Shown in pieces: positions 1-8,964 of a stretch of 64,000 nt of DNA; the stretch's first letter is position 1, and each line of letters begins with the position of its first letter. Source of the stretch: Bradyrhizobium zhanjiangense (GTDB lineage: Bacteria > Pseudomonadota > Alphaproteobacteria > Rhizobiales > Xanthobacteraceae); the NCBI RefSeq assembly GCF_004114935.1, contig NZ_CP022221.1:6469001-6533000 (forward strand), in the 5' to 3' direction. The notes beneath the pieces are model-generated. The model worked only from the letters and a program-made list of their open reading frames with translations. It was not told the DNA's origin and ran no database searches. Made by a program: the position numbers and the translations under genes.

Positions 1-762
1 CATCGCCGCGACGATCTCTTCGGTCGGGCGCGGCTTCGGCTTGGGCACATAAGCGAAGTCGACGACGATGCGGACGTCAGCGGCGGTTGCGCCCTTCGGG
101 GTCGCGAACACCGGGTTGAGGTCGAGCTCGACGATTTCAGGGAAGTCGGTGACGAGCTGCGAGACCTTGACGATGACGTCGGCGAGCGCCGTGCGGTTCA
201 CCGGCTCGCTGCCGCGGACACCCTTCAGGATCTCATGCGCCTGGATGCCGTCGAGCATCGACAGCGCGTCTTCCTTGGTCGCGGGCGCGAGGCGGAAGGT
301 GATGTCCTTCAAGACTTCGACCAGCACGCCGCCGAGGCCGAAGGCGACCAGCTTGCCGAACGAGCCGTCAGTGATCGAGCCAACGATGACTTCGGTCCCG
401 CCGGCCAGCATCTGCTGCACCTGGACGCCTTCGATCTTGGCGTCCGACTTGTATTTCTTGGCGTTGCCGAGAATGGTCTCGTAGGCCTTTTCGGCCTCCT
501 CGGCCGTCTTGAGGCCGACGATGACGCCGCCGGCTTCCGTCTTGTGGAGAATGTCCGGCGAGACGATCTTCATCACGACTGGGAAGCCCATCGCGGCAGC
601 CATCTTGCCGGCTTCGCCCGCCGACTTGGCCACGCCCTCCTTCGGCACCGGAATGCCGTAGGCATCGCAGACCAGCTTGCCTTCCGGCGCCGTCAGGCTG
701 GTGCGGTTGTCCGCCTTGACCTGGTCAAGCACCTTGCGGACGGCATCTTTGGAATTGGACAT
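1..762 (-). CDS. ADP-forming acyl-CoA ligase, ATP-grasp part (3' end beyond window)
   Basis: The 254 codons seen form the ATP-grasp (beta) domain of the acetyl-CoA synthetase (ADP-forming) family, which makes an acyl-CoA from acid, CoA and ATP. Visible family signatures are the GIPVPKEGVAKS segment near residue 38, the ILHKTEAGGVIVG loop near residue 70, and the C-terminal VELDLNPVFATP near residue 215. A proline-rich linker (PKPKPRP) then runs off the window, so a CoA-binding alpha domain probably follows in a beta-alpha fusion. The ATG start at 762 opens the frame. The gene diverges from the GntR gene, and an operator-like palindrome lies 162 bp upstream at 924-940. A role in activating oxalate or another acid of this pathway is inference. 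The family call is firm and the substrate unknown. Confidence 0.85.
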   Translation of the reverse strand, partial: MSNSKDAVRKVLDQVKADNRTSLTAPEGKLVCDAYGIPVPKEGVAKSAGEAGKMAAAMGFPVVMKIVSPDILHKTEAGGVIVGLKTAEEAEKAYETILGNAKKYKSDAKIEGVQVQQMLAGGTEVIVGSITDGSFGKLVAFGLGGVLVEVLKDITFRLAPATKEDALSMLDGIQAHEILKGVRGSEPVNRTALADVIVKVSQLVTDFPEIVELDLNPVFATPKGATAADVRIVVDFAYVPKPKPRPTEEIVAAM

Positions 763-923
763 GTGGGTTCTCCCTTGACCTCAGTTCGTTCTTTGCAAAG
801 CGCGCGCGTGGTTAGCGGCTGCCCGTGATGCTTGCCATTCGCCGCGCTCTGTTCCATGCGGCGGAACGGAGTGGCATAAGCCCTGAGACTACTCCGCCGG
901 CTTGGATCAAAAATGGCTGGCGA

Positions 924-940
924 TGGCATTTGGTATGCCA
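924..940. promoter_or_regulatory. Operator A of the putative GntR regulon
   Basis: TGGCAT-TTGGT-ATGCCA is a perfect 6-bp inverted repeat with a 5-bp spacer. It lies between the divergent acyl-CoA ligase and GntR genes. On the minus strand a TTGACA hexamer (956-951) stands 10 bp before it, so it may sit inside the promoter of the ligase gene. Confidence 0.72.
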
Positions 941-1004
941 GAAGCCAACTTGTCAAGCCAGTGCACAGCTTAGAACGCCGCAAAAAATAGCCAGCTTGAC
1001 ATTC

Positions 1005-1021
1005 TGGCATGTGGTATGCCA
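1005..1021. promoter_or_regulatory. Operator B, before gntR-oxc
   Basis: TGGCAT-GTGGT-ATGCCA is a perfect inverted repeat of the same form as operator A, with centres 81 bp apart. A TTGACA hexamer at 996-1001 ends 3 bp before it, which would put the operator between the -35 and -10 boxes of the GntR promoter and imply autoregulation. No clear TATAAT follows. Confidence 0.75.
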
Positions 1022-1077
1022 AAAACTTTCCCGTAAATATTCCTGTAAAAGACGACTCCCACTGGAGGAGATTCGTC

Positions 1078-1809
1078 GTGTCACAACGGAAACCAACCAA
1101 GGCGTTGCCGAACATGGCCGAGGCAGACATCGCAATCGTTCGTATTGCCCCGGAGAGCAGCTTCAAGAACAAGGCGTATGACGCCTTGAAGGAAGCCATC
1201 CTCAAGATGGACATCTACTCGACGCCCGAGCCGGTGATGCTCGACGAGCGCGCGTTGTCCGAACGGCTGGGCGTCAGCCGCACCCCGATCCGCGAAGCGA
1301 TCGCGATGCTTGAGCAGGACGGATTCGTGAAGACGGTGCCGCGCCGCGGCATCATGGTGGTGCGCAGGACCAAGAGCGAGATCGTCGACATGATCCGCGC
1401 CTGGGCGGCGCTGGAGAGCATGGCCGCACGCCTCATCACCACCACCGCGCGCAAGAAAGACATCACGGCGCTGCGCGACTTCTTCAAGGACTTCGGCAAG
1501 GACCGCCTGCCCGAGGATCACGTCGAGGAATATTCGCGCGCCAACATCGCCTTCCACCAGGCGCTGATCTCGCTGTCGGAATCCCCCGTGCTGGTCGATC
1601 TCACCAACGACCTGTTGCTGCACGTGCGCGGCTACCGGCAGTTGACCATCGGCCGCAAGGACCGCACCGCGACCTCCCTGCCCGAGCATCTCGGCATCAT
1701 CGAAGCGCTGGAAGCGCGCGACACCGAGCTCGCCGAGAAGCGCGCCCGCGACCACACCCTTGGCCTTGCCGCTTATGTCGAAGCGCATGGCCAGGAACTA
1801 TTCACTTAG
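1078..1809 (+). CDS. GntR family regulator, FCD (FadR) subfamily
   Basis: This 243-residue transcription factor has an N-terminal winged helix-turn-helix (about residues 30-95, with the GntR signature [19 protein letters not shown]) and a C-terminal FCD ligand domain (about 105-230). Candidate metal-binding residues of the FCD fold are Asn156, His160, His204 and His226. The GTG start at 1078 is chosen because GGAGGAG at 1064-1070 lies 7 bases upstream. The longer frame from 1009 would begin inside operator B and has no such site. The gene stands 62 bp before oxc and is probably cotranscribed with it. FCD regulators usually sense small organic acids and bind short palindromes, so it is the likely owner of the seven TGGCAT-N5-ATACCA sites of this region. 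The effector is unknown; oxalate, oxalyl-CoA or glyoxylate are candidates. Confidence 0.9.
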   Translation: MSQRKPTKALPNMAEADIAIVRIAPESSFKNKAYDALKEAILKMDIYSTPEPVMLDERALSERLGVSRTPIREAIAMLEQDGFVKTVPRRGIMVVRRTKSEIVDMIRAWAALESMAARLITTTARKKDITALRDFFKDFGKDRLPEDHVEEYSRANIAFHQALISLSESPVLVDLTNDLLLHVRGYRQLTIGRKDRTATSLPEHLGIIEALEARDTELAEKRARDHTLGLAAYVEAHGQELFT

Positions 1810-1871
1810 CAACCTTCACCAGAAGGGCGAACAACTCGCCCCACTACCTTGAGACCAGGGAGACAAGGCCC

Positions 1872-3605
1872 ATGCTGAATACCGCGACCAAGTCCGAAGC
1901 ACCGGGCACCGAGCAGGAACTGACGGATGGCTTCCATCTCGTCATCGACGCGCTCAAGCTGAACGGCATCAACACGATCTACAATGTGCCGGGCATCCCG
2001 ATCACGGATTTGGGCCGCATGGCGCAGGCCGCCGGTATTCGCGTGATCTCCTTCCGCCACGAGCAGAACGCCGGTTACGCCGCAGGCATCGCCGGCTACC
2101 TCACCAAGAAGCCCGGCGTCTGCCTTACCGTCTCCGCGCCGGGCTTCCTCAACGGTCTCACCGCGCTCGCGCACGCCACCACCAACTGCTACCCGATGAT
2201 CCTGATCTCGGGCTCCTCCGAGCGCGAGATCGTCGACCTCCAGCAGGGCGACTACGAGGAGATGGACCAGCTCGCGATCGCAAAGCCGTTGTGCAAGGCG
2301 GCCTATCGCGTGCTGCACGCCCAGGACATCGGCATCGGCTTTGCCCGAGCCATCCGCGCCGCAGTCTCGGGCCGTCCGGGCGGCGTCTATCTCGATCTGC
2401 CGGCAAAGCTGTTCGGACAGGTGATGAACGCCGATGCCGGCCAGAAGTCGCTGGTCAAGGTGATCGACGCGGCGCCCGCGCAGATCCCCTCGCCCGCTTC
2501 GGTCAAGCGCGCGCTCGACGTGCTGAAGAGCGCCAAGCGTCCGCTCATCATCCTCGGCAAGGGCGCGGCCTACGCGCAGGCCGATGAAGAAATCAAAAAC
2601 TTCGTCGAGAAGAGCGGCGTGCCCTTCCTGCCCATGAGCATGGCCAAGGGCCTCCTCCCCGACACGCATCCGCAATGCGCCGGCGCGGCCCGATCGACGG
2701 TGCTGAAGGAGTCCGATGTCGTCATGCTGATCGGCGCGCGGCTGAATTGGCTGCTCTCGCACGGCAAGGGCAAGAGCTGGGGCGAAGCGCCGAAGAAGTT
2801 CATCCAGGTCGACATCGAGCCGAAGGAAATGGACTCCAACGTCGAGATCGTCGCACCCGTCGTCGGCGACATTGGCTCGGTCGTCTCCGCCTTCAATCAG
2901 GCGATGGGCTCGAGCTGGACCGCTCCGCCCGCCGAATGGACCAAGGCGATTACGTCCAAGCGCGAAGAGAACGTCGCCAAGATGGCGCCGAAGCTCATGA
3001 ACAACAAGTCGCCGATGGACTATCACGGCGCGCTCGGCGTGCTGAAGAACGTCATCAAGGATCACCCCGAGGCGATCCTCGTCAACGAGGGCGCCAACAC
3101 GCTCGACCTCGCCCGCGGCGTTATCGACATGTACCGCCCGCGCAAGCGTCTCGACGTCGGCACCTGGGGCGTGATGGGCATCGGCATGGGCCAGGCGATC
3201 GCGGCCGCACTCGAGACCGGTCATCCCGTGCTCGCAGTGGAAGGCGACAGCGCGTTCGGCTTCTCCGGCATGGAGATCGAGACCATCTGCCGCTACAACC
3301 TGCCGATCTGCGTCGTCATCTTCAACAATGACGGCATCTATCGCGGCACCGACGTCAACGGCGCCAACTCGGACCCGGCGACGACGGTATTCGTCAAGGG
3401 CGCGCGCTACGACAAGATGATGGAAGCCTTCGGCGGCGTCGGCGTCAACGCGACCTCGCCGGATGAACTGAAGCGCGCGGTCAACGAGGCGATGACCTCC
3501 GGCAAGCCGACGCTCATCAACGCCGTGATCGATCCGGCCGCAGGCTCGGAGAGCGGCCGCATCGGCAACCTCAATCCGCAGAGCGTTCTGCAGAAGAAGA
3601 AGTAA
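1872..3605 (+). CDS. oxc: Oxalyl-CoA decarboxylase
   Basis: The 577-residue product is a ThDP-dependent enzyme that converts oxalyl-CoA to formyl-CoA and CO2 in the cytoplasm. It has the usual three-domain ThDP layout: a pyrimidine-binding domain with the catalytic glutamate in [12 protein letters not shown] (Glu64), a central domain, and a PP-binding domain with the ThDP motif starting at [14 protein letters not shown] and closing at FNND. The active-site loop [10 protein letters not shown] and the segment IYRGTDVNG are typical of oxalyl-CoA decarboxylases and separate it from acetolactate synthases. Length matches the family (about 565-590). It lies downstream of the GntR gene with no operator of its own in the 62-bp gap, and frc follows after a 149-bp gap containing a palindromic repeat. 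Confidence 0.96.
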   Translation: MLNTATKSEAPGTEQELTDGFHLVIDALKLNGINTIYNVPGIPITDLGRMAQAAGIRVISFRHEQNAGYAAGIAGYLTKKPGVCLTVSAPGFLNGLTALAHATTNCYPMILISGSSEREIVDLQQGDYEEMDQLAIAKPLCKAAYRVLHAQDIGIGFARAIRAAVSGRPGGVYLDLPAKLFGQVMNADAGQKSLVKVIDAAPAQIPSPASVKRALDVLKSAKRPLIILGKGAAYAQADEEIKNFVEKSGVPFLPMSMAKGLLPDTHPQCAGAARSTVLKESDVVMLIGARLNWLLSHGKGKSWGEAPKKFIQVDIEPKEMDSNVEIVAPVVGDIGSVVSAFNQAMGSSWTAPPAEWTKAITSKREENVAKMAPKLMNNKSPMDYHGALGVLKNVIKDHPEAILVNEGANTLDLARGVIDMYRPRKRLDVGTWGVMGIGMGQAIAAALETGHPVLAVEGDSAFGFSGMEIETICRYNLPICVVIFNNDGIYRGTDVNGANSDPATTVFVKGARYDKMMEAFGGVGVNATSPDELKRAVNEAMTSGKPTLINAVIDPAAGSESGRIGNLNPQSVLQKKK

Positions 3606-3607
3606 CT

Positions 3608-3726
3608 CCGGGTCAATCCCCGCCCAGGCGGGGAATCCAGTATTCGCCGGACCACCCATTGTGGCGAGCACTGAGCCGAACCGAAACGACAGCGAATACT
3701 GGATGCCCGCCTTCGCGGGCATGACG
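3608..3726. repeat. Palindromic intergenic repeat between oxc and frc
   Basis: TCCAGTATTCGC at 3636-3647 is answered by its reverse complement at 3692-3703. The block ends with a second hairpin, GCCCGCCTTCGCGGGC, followed by ATGACG. This is the form of the REP-like elements common in Bradyrhizobium intergenic DNA. It lies inside a likely transcription unit and could stabilise or attenuate the transcript. Confidence 0.75.
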
Positions 3727-3754
3727 GAAACAGAGTGGTAACAGGAGCAATACG

Positions 3755-5032
3755 ATGACTAAAGCGCTCAAGGGCGTTCGCATTCTCGACTTCACCCACG
3801 TCCAGTCCGGACCGACCTGCACGCAGCTGCTGGCCTGGTTCGGCGCCGACGTGATCAAGGTGGAACGTCCGGGCGTCGGTGACATCACCCGCGGTCAGCT
3901 GCAGGACATCCCGAACGTGGACAGCCTGTATTTCACCATGCTCAACCACAACAAGCGCTCGATCACGCTCGACACCAAGAACCCCAAGGGCAAGGAAGTC
4001 CTCACCGAGCTGATCAAGAAGTGCGACGTGCTGGTGGAAAACTTCGGCCCCGGCGTGCTCGACCGCATGGGCTTCCCCTGGGAGAAGATCCAGGCGATCA
4101 ACCCCAAGATGATCGTTGCCTCGATCAAGGGCTTCGGCCCCGGCCCCTACGAAGACTGCAAGGTCTATGAGAACGTCGCCCAGTGCACCGGCGGCGCCGC
4201 CTCCACCACCGGCTTCCGCGACGGTCTGCCGCTCGTCACCGGCGCGCAGATCGGCGACAGCGGCACCGGCCTGCACCTGGCGCTCGGCATCGTCACCGCG
4301 CTCTACCAGCGCACGCATTCCGGCAAGGGCCAGAAGGTCACCGCCGCGATGCAGGACGGCGTGCTCAACCTCGCCCGCGTCAAGCTGCGCGACCAGCAGC
4401 GCCTCGCCCACGGCCCGCTCAAGGAATACAGCCAGTTCGGCGAAGGCATTCCGTTCGGCGATGCCGTGCCGCGCGCCGGCAACGATTCCGGCGGTGGCCA
4501 GCCCGGCCGCATCCTGAAGTGCAAGGGCTGGGAGACCGATCCCAACGCCTACATCTACTTCATCACCCAGGCCCCGGTCTGGGAGAAGATCTGCGACGTG
4601 ATCGGCGAACCCACCTGGAAGACCGATCCGAACTACGCCAAGCCCCCGGCCCGCCTGCCGCGCCTCAACGAGATCTTCGCGCGCATCGAACAGTGGACGA
4701 TGACCAAGACCAAGTTCGAGGCGATGGAAATCCTCAACAAGGACGACATCCCCTGCGGCCCGATCCTGTCGATGAAGGAGATCGCCGAGGACCAGTCGCT
4801 GCGCGCGACCGGCACCGTTGTCGAGGTCGATCACCCGACCCGCGGCAAGTACATCTCGGTCGGCAACCCGATCAAGCTGTCGGATAGCCCGAGCGACGTG
4901 CAGCGCTCCCCGCTGCTCGGCGAGCACACCGACGAGATCCTGCGCTCGGTGCTCGGCTTCAGCGACCACCAGGTCGCCGAGATCCACAAGTCCGGCGCAC
5001 TCGATCCGCCGCAGAAGCAGGCCGCGGAGTAA
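3755..5032 (+). CDS. frc: Formyl-CoA:oxalate CoA-transferase
   Basis: This class III CoA-transferase of 425 residues moves CoA from formyl-CoA to oxalate, giving oxalyl-CoA for Oxc and releasing formate. The catalytic aspartate is Asp168 in [12 protein letters not shown], and the glycine-rich loop that covers the active site is seen as [27 protein letters not shown] is a hallmark of true formyl-CoA transferases as opposed to carnitine or racemase relatives. The length is that of the family (about 425-430). The ATG at 3755 follows AACAGGAGC. A hairpin terminator follows directly. The last codons and stop recur as an isolated copy at 6254-6282, which points to a lost paralogue. Confidence 0.96.
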   Translation: MTKALKGVRILDFTHVQSGPTCTQLLAWFGADVIKVERPGVGDITRGQLQDIPNVDSLYFTMLNHNKRSITLDTKNPKGKEVLTELIKKCDVLVENFGPGVLDRMGFPWEKIQAINPKMIVASIKGFGPGPYEDCKVYENVAQCTGGAASTTGFRDGLPLVTGAQIGDSGTGLHLALGIVTALYQRTHSGKGQKVTAAMQDGVLNLARVKLRDQQRLAHGPLKEYSQFGEGIPFGDAVPRAGNDSGGGQPGRILKCKGWETDPNAYIYFITQAPVWEKICDVIGEPTWKTDPNYAKPPARLPRLNEIFARIEQWTMTKTKFEAMEILNKDDIPCGPILSMKEIAEDQSLRATGTVVEVDHPTRGKYISVGNPIKLSDSPSDVQRSPLLGEHTDEILRSVLGFSDHQVAEIHKSGALDPPQKQAAE

Positions 5033-5052
5033 GTGAAAGCACTCTGACGCGA

Positions 5053-5082
5053 GAGGGCCGCCCGAAGGGGCGGCTCTTTTTG
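5053..5082 (+). terminator. Rho-independent terminator after frc
   Basis: A GC-rich hairpin (GGCCGCCC, loop GAA, GGGGCGGCT) is followed by TTTTT 21 bases after the frc stop codon, closing the gntR-oxc-frc unit. Confidence 0.85.
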
Positions 5083-5632
5083 CATGAGAACACCTGCCGT
5101 CAGAGGGCCCCAACTAAAAAGTCGAAAAACAACCCCATGCACAGTAGCTAACTCCTTGGGCTAAAAGGGATTACTGATTTTACGAAATTCTCTTTGACGC
5201 GTCGGGCAAAACAGGGGTATTGTGCCAAGGTCCAAAGATACGGATGCCAGGCTCGGCAACGAGCTTGTGCCCTTTACCCGCCCTTTGCTATCGTCTGAAG
5301 CGACACTGCGAATGTCCAGAACGACTGCGCCGAGCAGCTGCAGCGTCTTGGCGTTGGCCCCGGGGAATGTTCGACCAGCCGACGTTGAATTAACATTGGT
5401 CTGGAGGAACCGATACGATGACCCACGGTTATTCTCCTGACCGGTGCGCTCTCGGAAGTGCGGGCGCGCCTCCTTCCGGCGAGTGACTGAGCGCCTCGCA
5501 AGAGATCTGTCCAACGCTGAAGACTTGGCCGCCGTCTCGCCCGGAGGGTATCAATCCCGTCAGCGTAGGCGCCGGAGGCAATTGCATTCGGCAGTCGTCC
5601 GGACCACGCTCGTTGATCAAATCGAGGTCGAA
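5083..5632. other. Non-coding stretch after frc
   Basis: I see no convincing gene in these 550 bases. A 22-codon frame at 5418-5486 follows a GGAGG but has no recognisable features. Other frames are short and arginine-rich, as expected by chance at this GC content. Base composition is less GC-rich than its surroundings around 5100-5230. Confidence 0.4.
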
Positions 5633-5815
5633 ATGTTGAGAGATCAATCGTCTGATCGCGCCAGGCGCGAAGCCAACAAGGCGTTCAAGCCCGTCAAAAC
5701 CCAAAAACCGATGAGTGACTATGCGAAGGACCAGCAATCCTTCCACGAGAATCGCGAACGACTGAAAGCGGAGCGATTAGCCCGCGAGGCCAAGCTCAAG
5801 AGCCACTCCAAATAG
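5633..5815 (+). CDS. Small conserved-type hypothetical protein, 60 residues
   Basis: The frame begins MLRDQSSDRARREANK and continues as a very charged, probably all-helical chain rich in Arg, Lys and Glu, ending RLAREAKLKSHSK. The start at 5633 is preferred because GAGG lies five bases upstream and because everything before it in this frame looks non-coding. No signal peptide or membrane segment is present. Proteins of this type (KDQQSFHENRERLKAERLARE) seem familiar from Bradyrhizobium genomes, but no function is known to me. Confidence 0.55.
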   Translation: MLRDQSSDRARREANKAFKPVKTQKPMSDYAKDQQSFHENRERLKAERLAREAKLKSHSK

Positions 5816-5898
5816 CAGCGTTGTGGACCAGCTCTCCACTGGGCGAGTTGCATCGAAACGGCAGCCCCTCCGCGACGCGCGACGTGCCAGAACCGTCC

Positions 5899-6182
5899 CC
5901 GACAGCCGTAGGGCTATCGCATATGCATTTCGCGGGGACCACCCGCGAGTTTGCTCCGCCTCTCCCGCTTGCGGGAGAGGCCGACGCGTCCGGGCGATGC
6001 GAAGCATCGTCCCGAGCGCGGCGGGTGAGGGCTCTCACCGCACCGGCATCGCCTCCGCAATTCTCGACAATCCCGACGCGGAGGCACCCCCATCCCAGCC
6101 CTCCCCCGCAAGCGGGAGAGGGAGCCCACTGCCGATGCCGAAGCATTATTCACGCCATATGCGATAGCCCTACCGACAGCCG
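5899..6182. mobile_element. MITE-like element with 17-bp terminal inverted repeats
   Basis: TAGGGCTATCGCATATG at 5909-5925 is matched by its perfect reverse complement at 6156-6172. The direct repeat CCGACAGCCG lies immediately outside both ends (5899-5908 and 6173-6182), as expected of a target duplication. Inside are CTCTCCCGCTTGCGGGAGAG hairpin units. No transposase is encoded in the 264 bp. A diverged copy in reverse orientation lies at 8587-8785. Confidence 0.75.
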
Positions 6183-6253
6183 GGAGGCGCCGAACTGCGA
6201 TCGCCAGAACTGGAAAGGCGCCTTGACGACGGCGAGGTGTTCCCGTCAGGACG

Positions 6254-6282
6254 GCCTGCCGCAGAAGCAGGCCGCGGAGTAG
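6254..6282 (+). pseudogene. Remnant of the 3' end of a second frc gene
   Basis: Twenty-three bases at 6260-6282 repeat the 3' end of frc and encode PQKQAAE followed by TAG in place of TAA. A hairpin terminator follows, also as after frc. Nothing similar to frc remains upstream. The segment is therefore the tail of a duplicated formyl-CoA transferase gene whose body was deleted, perhaps during the insertion of the neighbouring MITE-like element. Confidence 0.7.
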
Positions 6283-6302
6283 GCGGTTCACATCGATCAA
6301 GG

Positions 6303-6330
6303 GCCGCCGTTTCGGCGGCACTTTCTTTTT
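6303..6330 (+). terminator. Hairpin terminator after the frc remnant
   Basis: GCCGCCG-TTT-CGGCGGC is followed by ACTTTCTTTTT. It ends the frc-like fragment and lies just beyond the stop of the convergent hydrolase gene. Confidence 0.8.
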
Positions 6331-6335
6331 GAATG

Positions 6336-7466
6336 CTAACCGGGCGCCAGCGTCTGTCCGACCGCATAGAGCGAGCATTCTTTCCATGCGGCCACGCATT
6401 GGCGCATCGCCTCGGTCTTCGCATCGTCGACCGTTCGCTGGGTGGAGGTAATTGACGAACAATGACCTTCCCGATTCCAGGCATATGCCTTGATGTCGGT
6501 CCACGCCTTCACATAAGCATCGAAATACATCGTGCACGCAGCGTTGAGGGGCGTCGGCGCCGGAATCGCGGCGGGTGGAGGCAATTCGACAACCAGCGAG
6601 GTCGGCAGCCGCAACCGGGTCAGGAAGTTCTCCACCGCAGGCCACCAGATGTCGGCGGGACCCATCGGCAGCATGGCATGTCCGTCGACACCGAAGGGCG
6701 GAAGAACCTGCAACTGAGCTGACGCGCCGGAGGCCACGTAGGCAGCGAACATGCGACGAGCCAGAGCTGGTGGAGCGCTCTGATCATTTTCCGAATAAAT
6801 CCACAACGCCGGAATTCGCGCAGTGCGGCCAAAGATGCCGGCGTCCGCCACGAGATGATCCGGGCTGCAAGCGCGACCCGGGACCGAGCTGTGAGCACCC
6901 TCGAAATTGAGGACGCCGATGACGCCGGCAGGATTGCTTGCCGCCGCGGCCGTCACCGCAAAGCCCCCCGTCGAATGTCCCATTAGCAGGACCCGATCGG
7001 GCTCGACCCAGGGCTCACCACGAAGCGTGGCAACAGCGCCGGTAACGTCTTCAGCCGCGATCCGCCCAACGGCTAGATAGTCCCGATCATCGCATGGTCC
7101 GGAAAGTGCCTCGGCAAACGGTCCCTCTGAACGACCGAAACCCCGACGCATGATCGATGCGACGACATAACCATGCTGTGCAAACGCGACGGCAGGATTG
7201 AGAAGATCGACTGGCGATTGTCGCGCTGCGGCCGCGCGAAACGCTTGCCCGGTGGCAGGATTTGTACCGTGAATCAGCAGAACCAGCGGAAAGCGCCCGG
7301 GCCGGTCCGGGCGAACGATCATGGTCTCCAGCTTGACCTCGCTGCCATCGGAGCGCGTGACCGAGATCAGCCGATCTTCGCGAACGAGGCCCGGCAGCGC
7401 GGGATCGGCCGCAGCCGGAGACAGCAGAAGCCCAAGCACGCCCATCACACAGCCAAGTCGTCTCAC
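6336..7466 (-). CDS. Exported alpha/beta hydrolase
   Basis: The 376-residue protein starts with a signal peptide (LGLLLSPAAADP) and has an alpha/beta hydrolase fold. The nucleophile is Ser165 in GHSTGG, the oxyanion region is LLIHGTNP, and the acid and histidine probably come from SENDQSAPP and VDGHAML. A C-terminal extension of about 85 residues (CTMYFDAYVKAW onward) has no known domain that I recognise. The start is a GTG at 7466 with GGCGAGG just upstream. It lies 23 bases after a second hydrolase gene on the same strand, so the two are probably one operon. The substrate is unknown; it resembles dienelactone hydrolase and S9-peptidase relatives. Confidence 0.8.
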   Translation of the reverse strand: MRRLGCVMGVLGLLLSPAAADPALPGLVREDRLISVTRSDGSEVKLETMIVRPDRPGRFPLVLLIHGTNPATGQAFRAAAARQSPVDLLNPAVAFAQHGYVVASIMRRGFGRSEGPFAEALSGPCDDRDYLAVGRIAAEDVTGAVATLRGEPWVEPDRVLLMGHSTGGFAVTAAAASNPAGVIGVLNFEGAHSSVPGRACSPDHLVADAGIFGRTARIPALWIYSENDQSAPPALARRMFAAYVASGASAQLQVLPPFGVDGHAMLPMGPADIWWPAVENFLTRLRLPTSLVVELPPPAAIPAPTPLNAACTMYFDAYVKAWTDIKAYAWNREGHCSSITSTQRTVDDAKTEAMRQCVAAWKECSLYAVGQTLAPG

Positions 7467-7489
7467 CCTCGCCTCCCCGAACTCAATGC

Positions 7490-8464
7490 TCAGTGACCTC
7501 CGCCAGCGAGCTGCTCACGGAAGAACTTCACTACAGCCGCGTCGAACTCGCGGTGAAAGGCCGCCCGATCAAAGCCTTCAGGATCCGAGCACACCTGCGG
7601 CCTCAATGCTGCGAGCTCCGTCGTGCAGGGTGGCAGAAATGCGTAGTGACCGGCCCCAGCCACGTGAATATCAGGCTTGCCTGGCAGACTACGGGTTACG
7701 TATGCGACGCCGGTCGCATTGACGCCTCCTCCCCCCAGTTCGGATCGCCAGACCTGCAGCGGGATTCCGATGCCCGCCAGATTTTCGGGTGTGAATGAAA
7801 AACTCACAGCAGGATCGACGATCACTGCGGCCTTGATCCGGGCATCGTGTGGCGGGTCGGGAGGAATCTCGCCAGCGCGCAGTTGCTCGCAGACCGTCGA
7901 TTTGTTCTCTTGCTTACAATTGGGGGTAAACCTGCGAAAATCGGGCTGACCGCCGACCAGAACCAGTCCGGTAAAGCCGCCCAGAGAGAAGCCGAACAAG
8001 CCAACCTTGACGGGATCGATAGCGGCCCTGTCCTTCCATTCGTGCAGCATGAAATCCAGCAGGCGGACCATATGTGCTGGACGCGATGCCCAGACCGACA
8101 TCCCGCGCTCCGACATGTCGTTGGTGTTGTTGCCTGGATGGTTGATCGCCGCGACGACAAAGCCGGCGTTTGCCAGCGCTTCTATGATGTCGAGGTGAAG
8201 GGCGAAGTAGCCGCTATTTCCATGGGAGACGATAACCAGTGGCAGTTTGGTCCCCGTGACGGGACAGTCCTTCGCTCCCTCCAGCCAATCGACCGTGGGC
8301 ACTGAAAGCCTGCCAAGCGCCACATGCGTCGGCTCTGCCGCGCACGGATACCAGATCGCGCCCGACAGCGCCGGATCGGTCTCGAGGAGCTGAATGCCTG
8401 CGGCCTGTGCGGGCGAGCCAAGACAACAGAGCGTGACGACGAAAGCCCAAAGCGTGCTGCGCAA
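7490..8464 (-). CDS. Exported dienelactone-hydrolase-like protein
   Basis: This 324-residue alpha/beta hydrolase carries a signal peptide (LCCLGSPAQAAG) and the nucleophile Ser160 in GFSLGG. VSHGNSGYF supplies the oxyanion loop and VAGAGHYAFL the catalytic histidine. It resembles the predicted dienelactone hydrolase or platelet-activating-factor acetylhydrolase-like family. The start is a TTG at 8464, chosen because it gives a complete signal peptide; no strong ribosome site is visible. Several cysteine pairs fit an exported, disulfide-bonded enzyme. It is the first gene of the probable two-hydrolase operon. No link to oxalate is evident, and no operator of the GntR type precedes it. Confidence 0.78.
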   Translation of the reverse strand: MRSTLWAFVVTLCCLGSPAQAAGIQLLETDPALSGAIWYPCAAEPTHVALGRLSVPTVDWLEGAKDCPVTGTKLPLVIVSHGNSGYFALHLDIIEALANAGFVVAAINHPGNNTNDMSERGMSVWASRPAHMVRLLDFMLHEWKDRAAIDPVKVGLFGFSLGGFTGLVLVGGQPDFRRFTPNCKQENKSTVCEQLRAGEIPPDPPHDARIKAAVIVDPAVSFSFTPENLAGIGIPLQVWRSELGGGGVNATGVAYVTRSLPGKPDIHVAGAGHYAFLPPCTTELAALRPQVCSDPEGFDRAAFHREFDAAVVKFFREQLAGGGH

Positions 8465-8586
8465 CGGAAGCCCCGTGATTTCGCGCAGGAGTTGAACGAG
8501 GAACGATAGCGGAATTGTGGCTCAGCTTGTCACGCGGGCACACCTTCGCCGCTATTGGCGTTGAGGCAAACTGTCCGCAAAAAGGG

Positions 8587-8785
8587 AGGGCTATCGCATA
8601 TGGTGCGAATGATGCTTCGGCGTCGGGACTCGGCTCCCTCTCCCGCTTGCGGGGGACGGCTGGGTGGGGATATCTCCGCAGCGGGATTGTCGAGAAATGC
8701 GGAGGCTGTCCCTGGGTGGCAAGAGCCCTCACCCGCCGCGCTCTGCGAGCGCGTCGGCCTCTCCCGCAAGCGGGAGAGGCGAAGC
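8587..8785. repeat. Partial second copy of the MITE-like element
   Basis: AGGGCTATCGCATATGG at 8587-8603 matches the terminal repeat of the element at 5909-6172. The following ~190 bases align with that element read in reverse, including the CTCTCCCGCTTGCGGG and TCTCCCGCAAGCGGGAGAGG units and the GGATTGTCGAGAAATGCGGAGGC-type core (shown here only in part). The opposite terminal repeat is missing. Confidence 0.7.
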
Positions 8786-8964
8786 ACCTCCGTCGCGGCG
8801 GCGATCAAGCCTCATCCCATCATGCTTAGCAATCCGGCCGAACAAGACTCGACCAAAAAAAATCCGAGTTCCCCTGTCGGATCGGCAGCTTCCCCGTCGT
8901 CCTCGTGACATGAATGGGCCATAGACGCCAAACTCGGGCCCATCAATTACTGAGGATAACAACC

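Noticed and set aside
1081..1788. Minus-strand frame opposite the GntR gene
   Set aside because: Shadow of the regulator; no ribosome site and no motif.
1806..3722. 638-codon open frame on the minus strand opposite oxc
   Set aside because: It is a shadow of oxc at high GC content, with arginine- and histidine-rich text and no motif; the oxc frame has clear ThDP motifs.
3407..5113. 568-codon open frame opposite frc
   Set aside because: Low-complexity shadow frame with no family resemblance; frc on the plus strand is unmistakable.
5418..5486. 22-codon frame after GGAGG
   Set aside because: Too short to judge, and no operator, terminator or recognisable feature supports it.
5909..6172. Element of the IS630/mariner type with a TA target duplication
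   Set aside because: The ends do start with TA, but a 10-bp direct repeat outside both ends explains the target duplication better.
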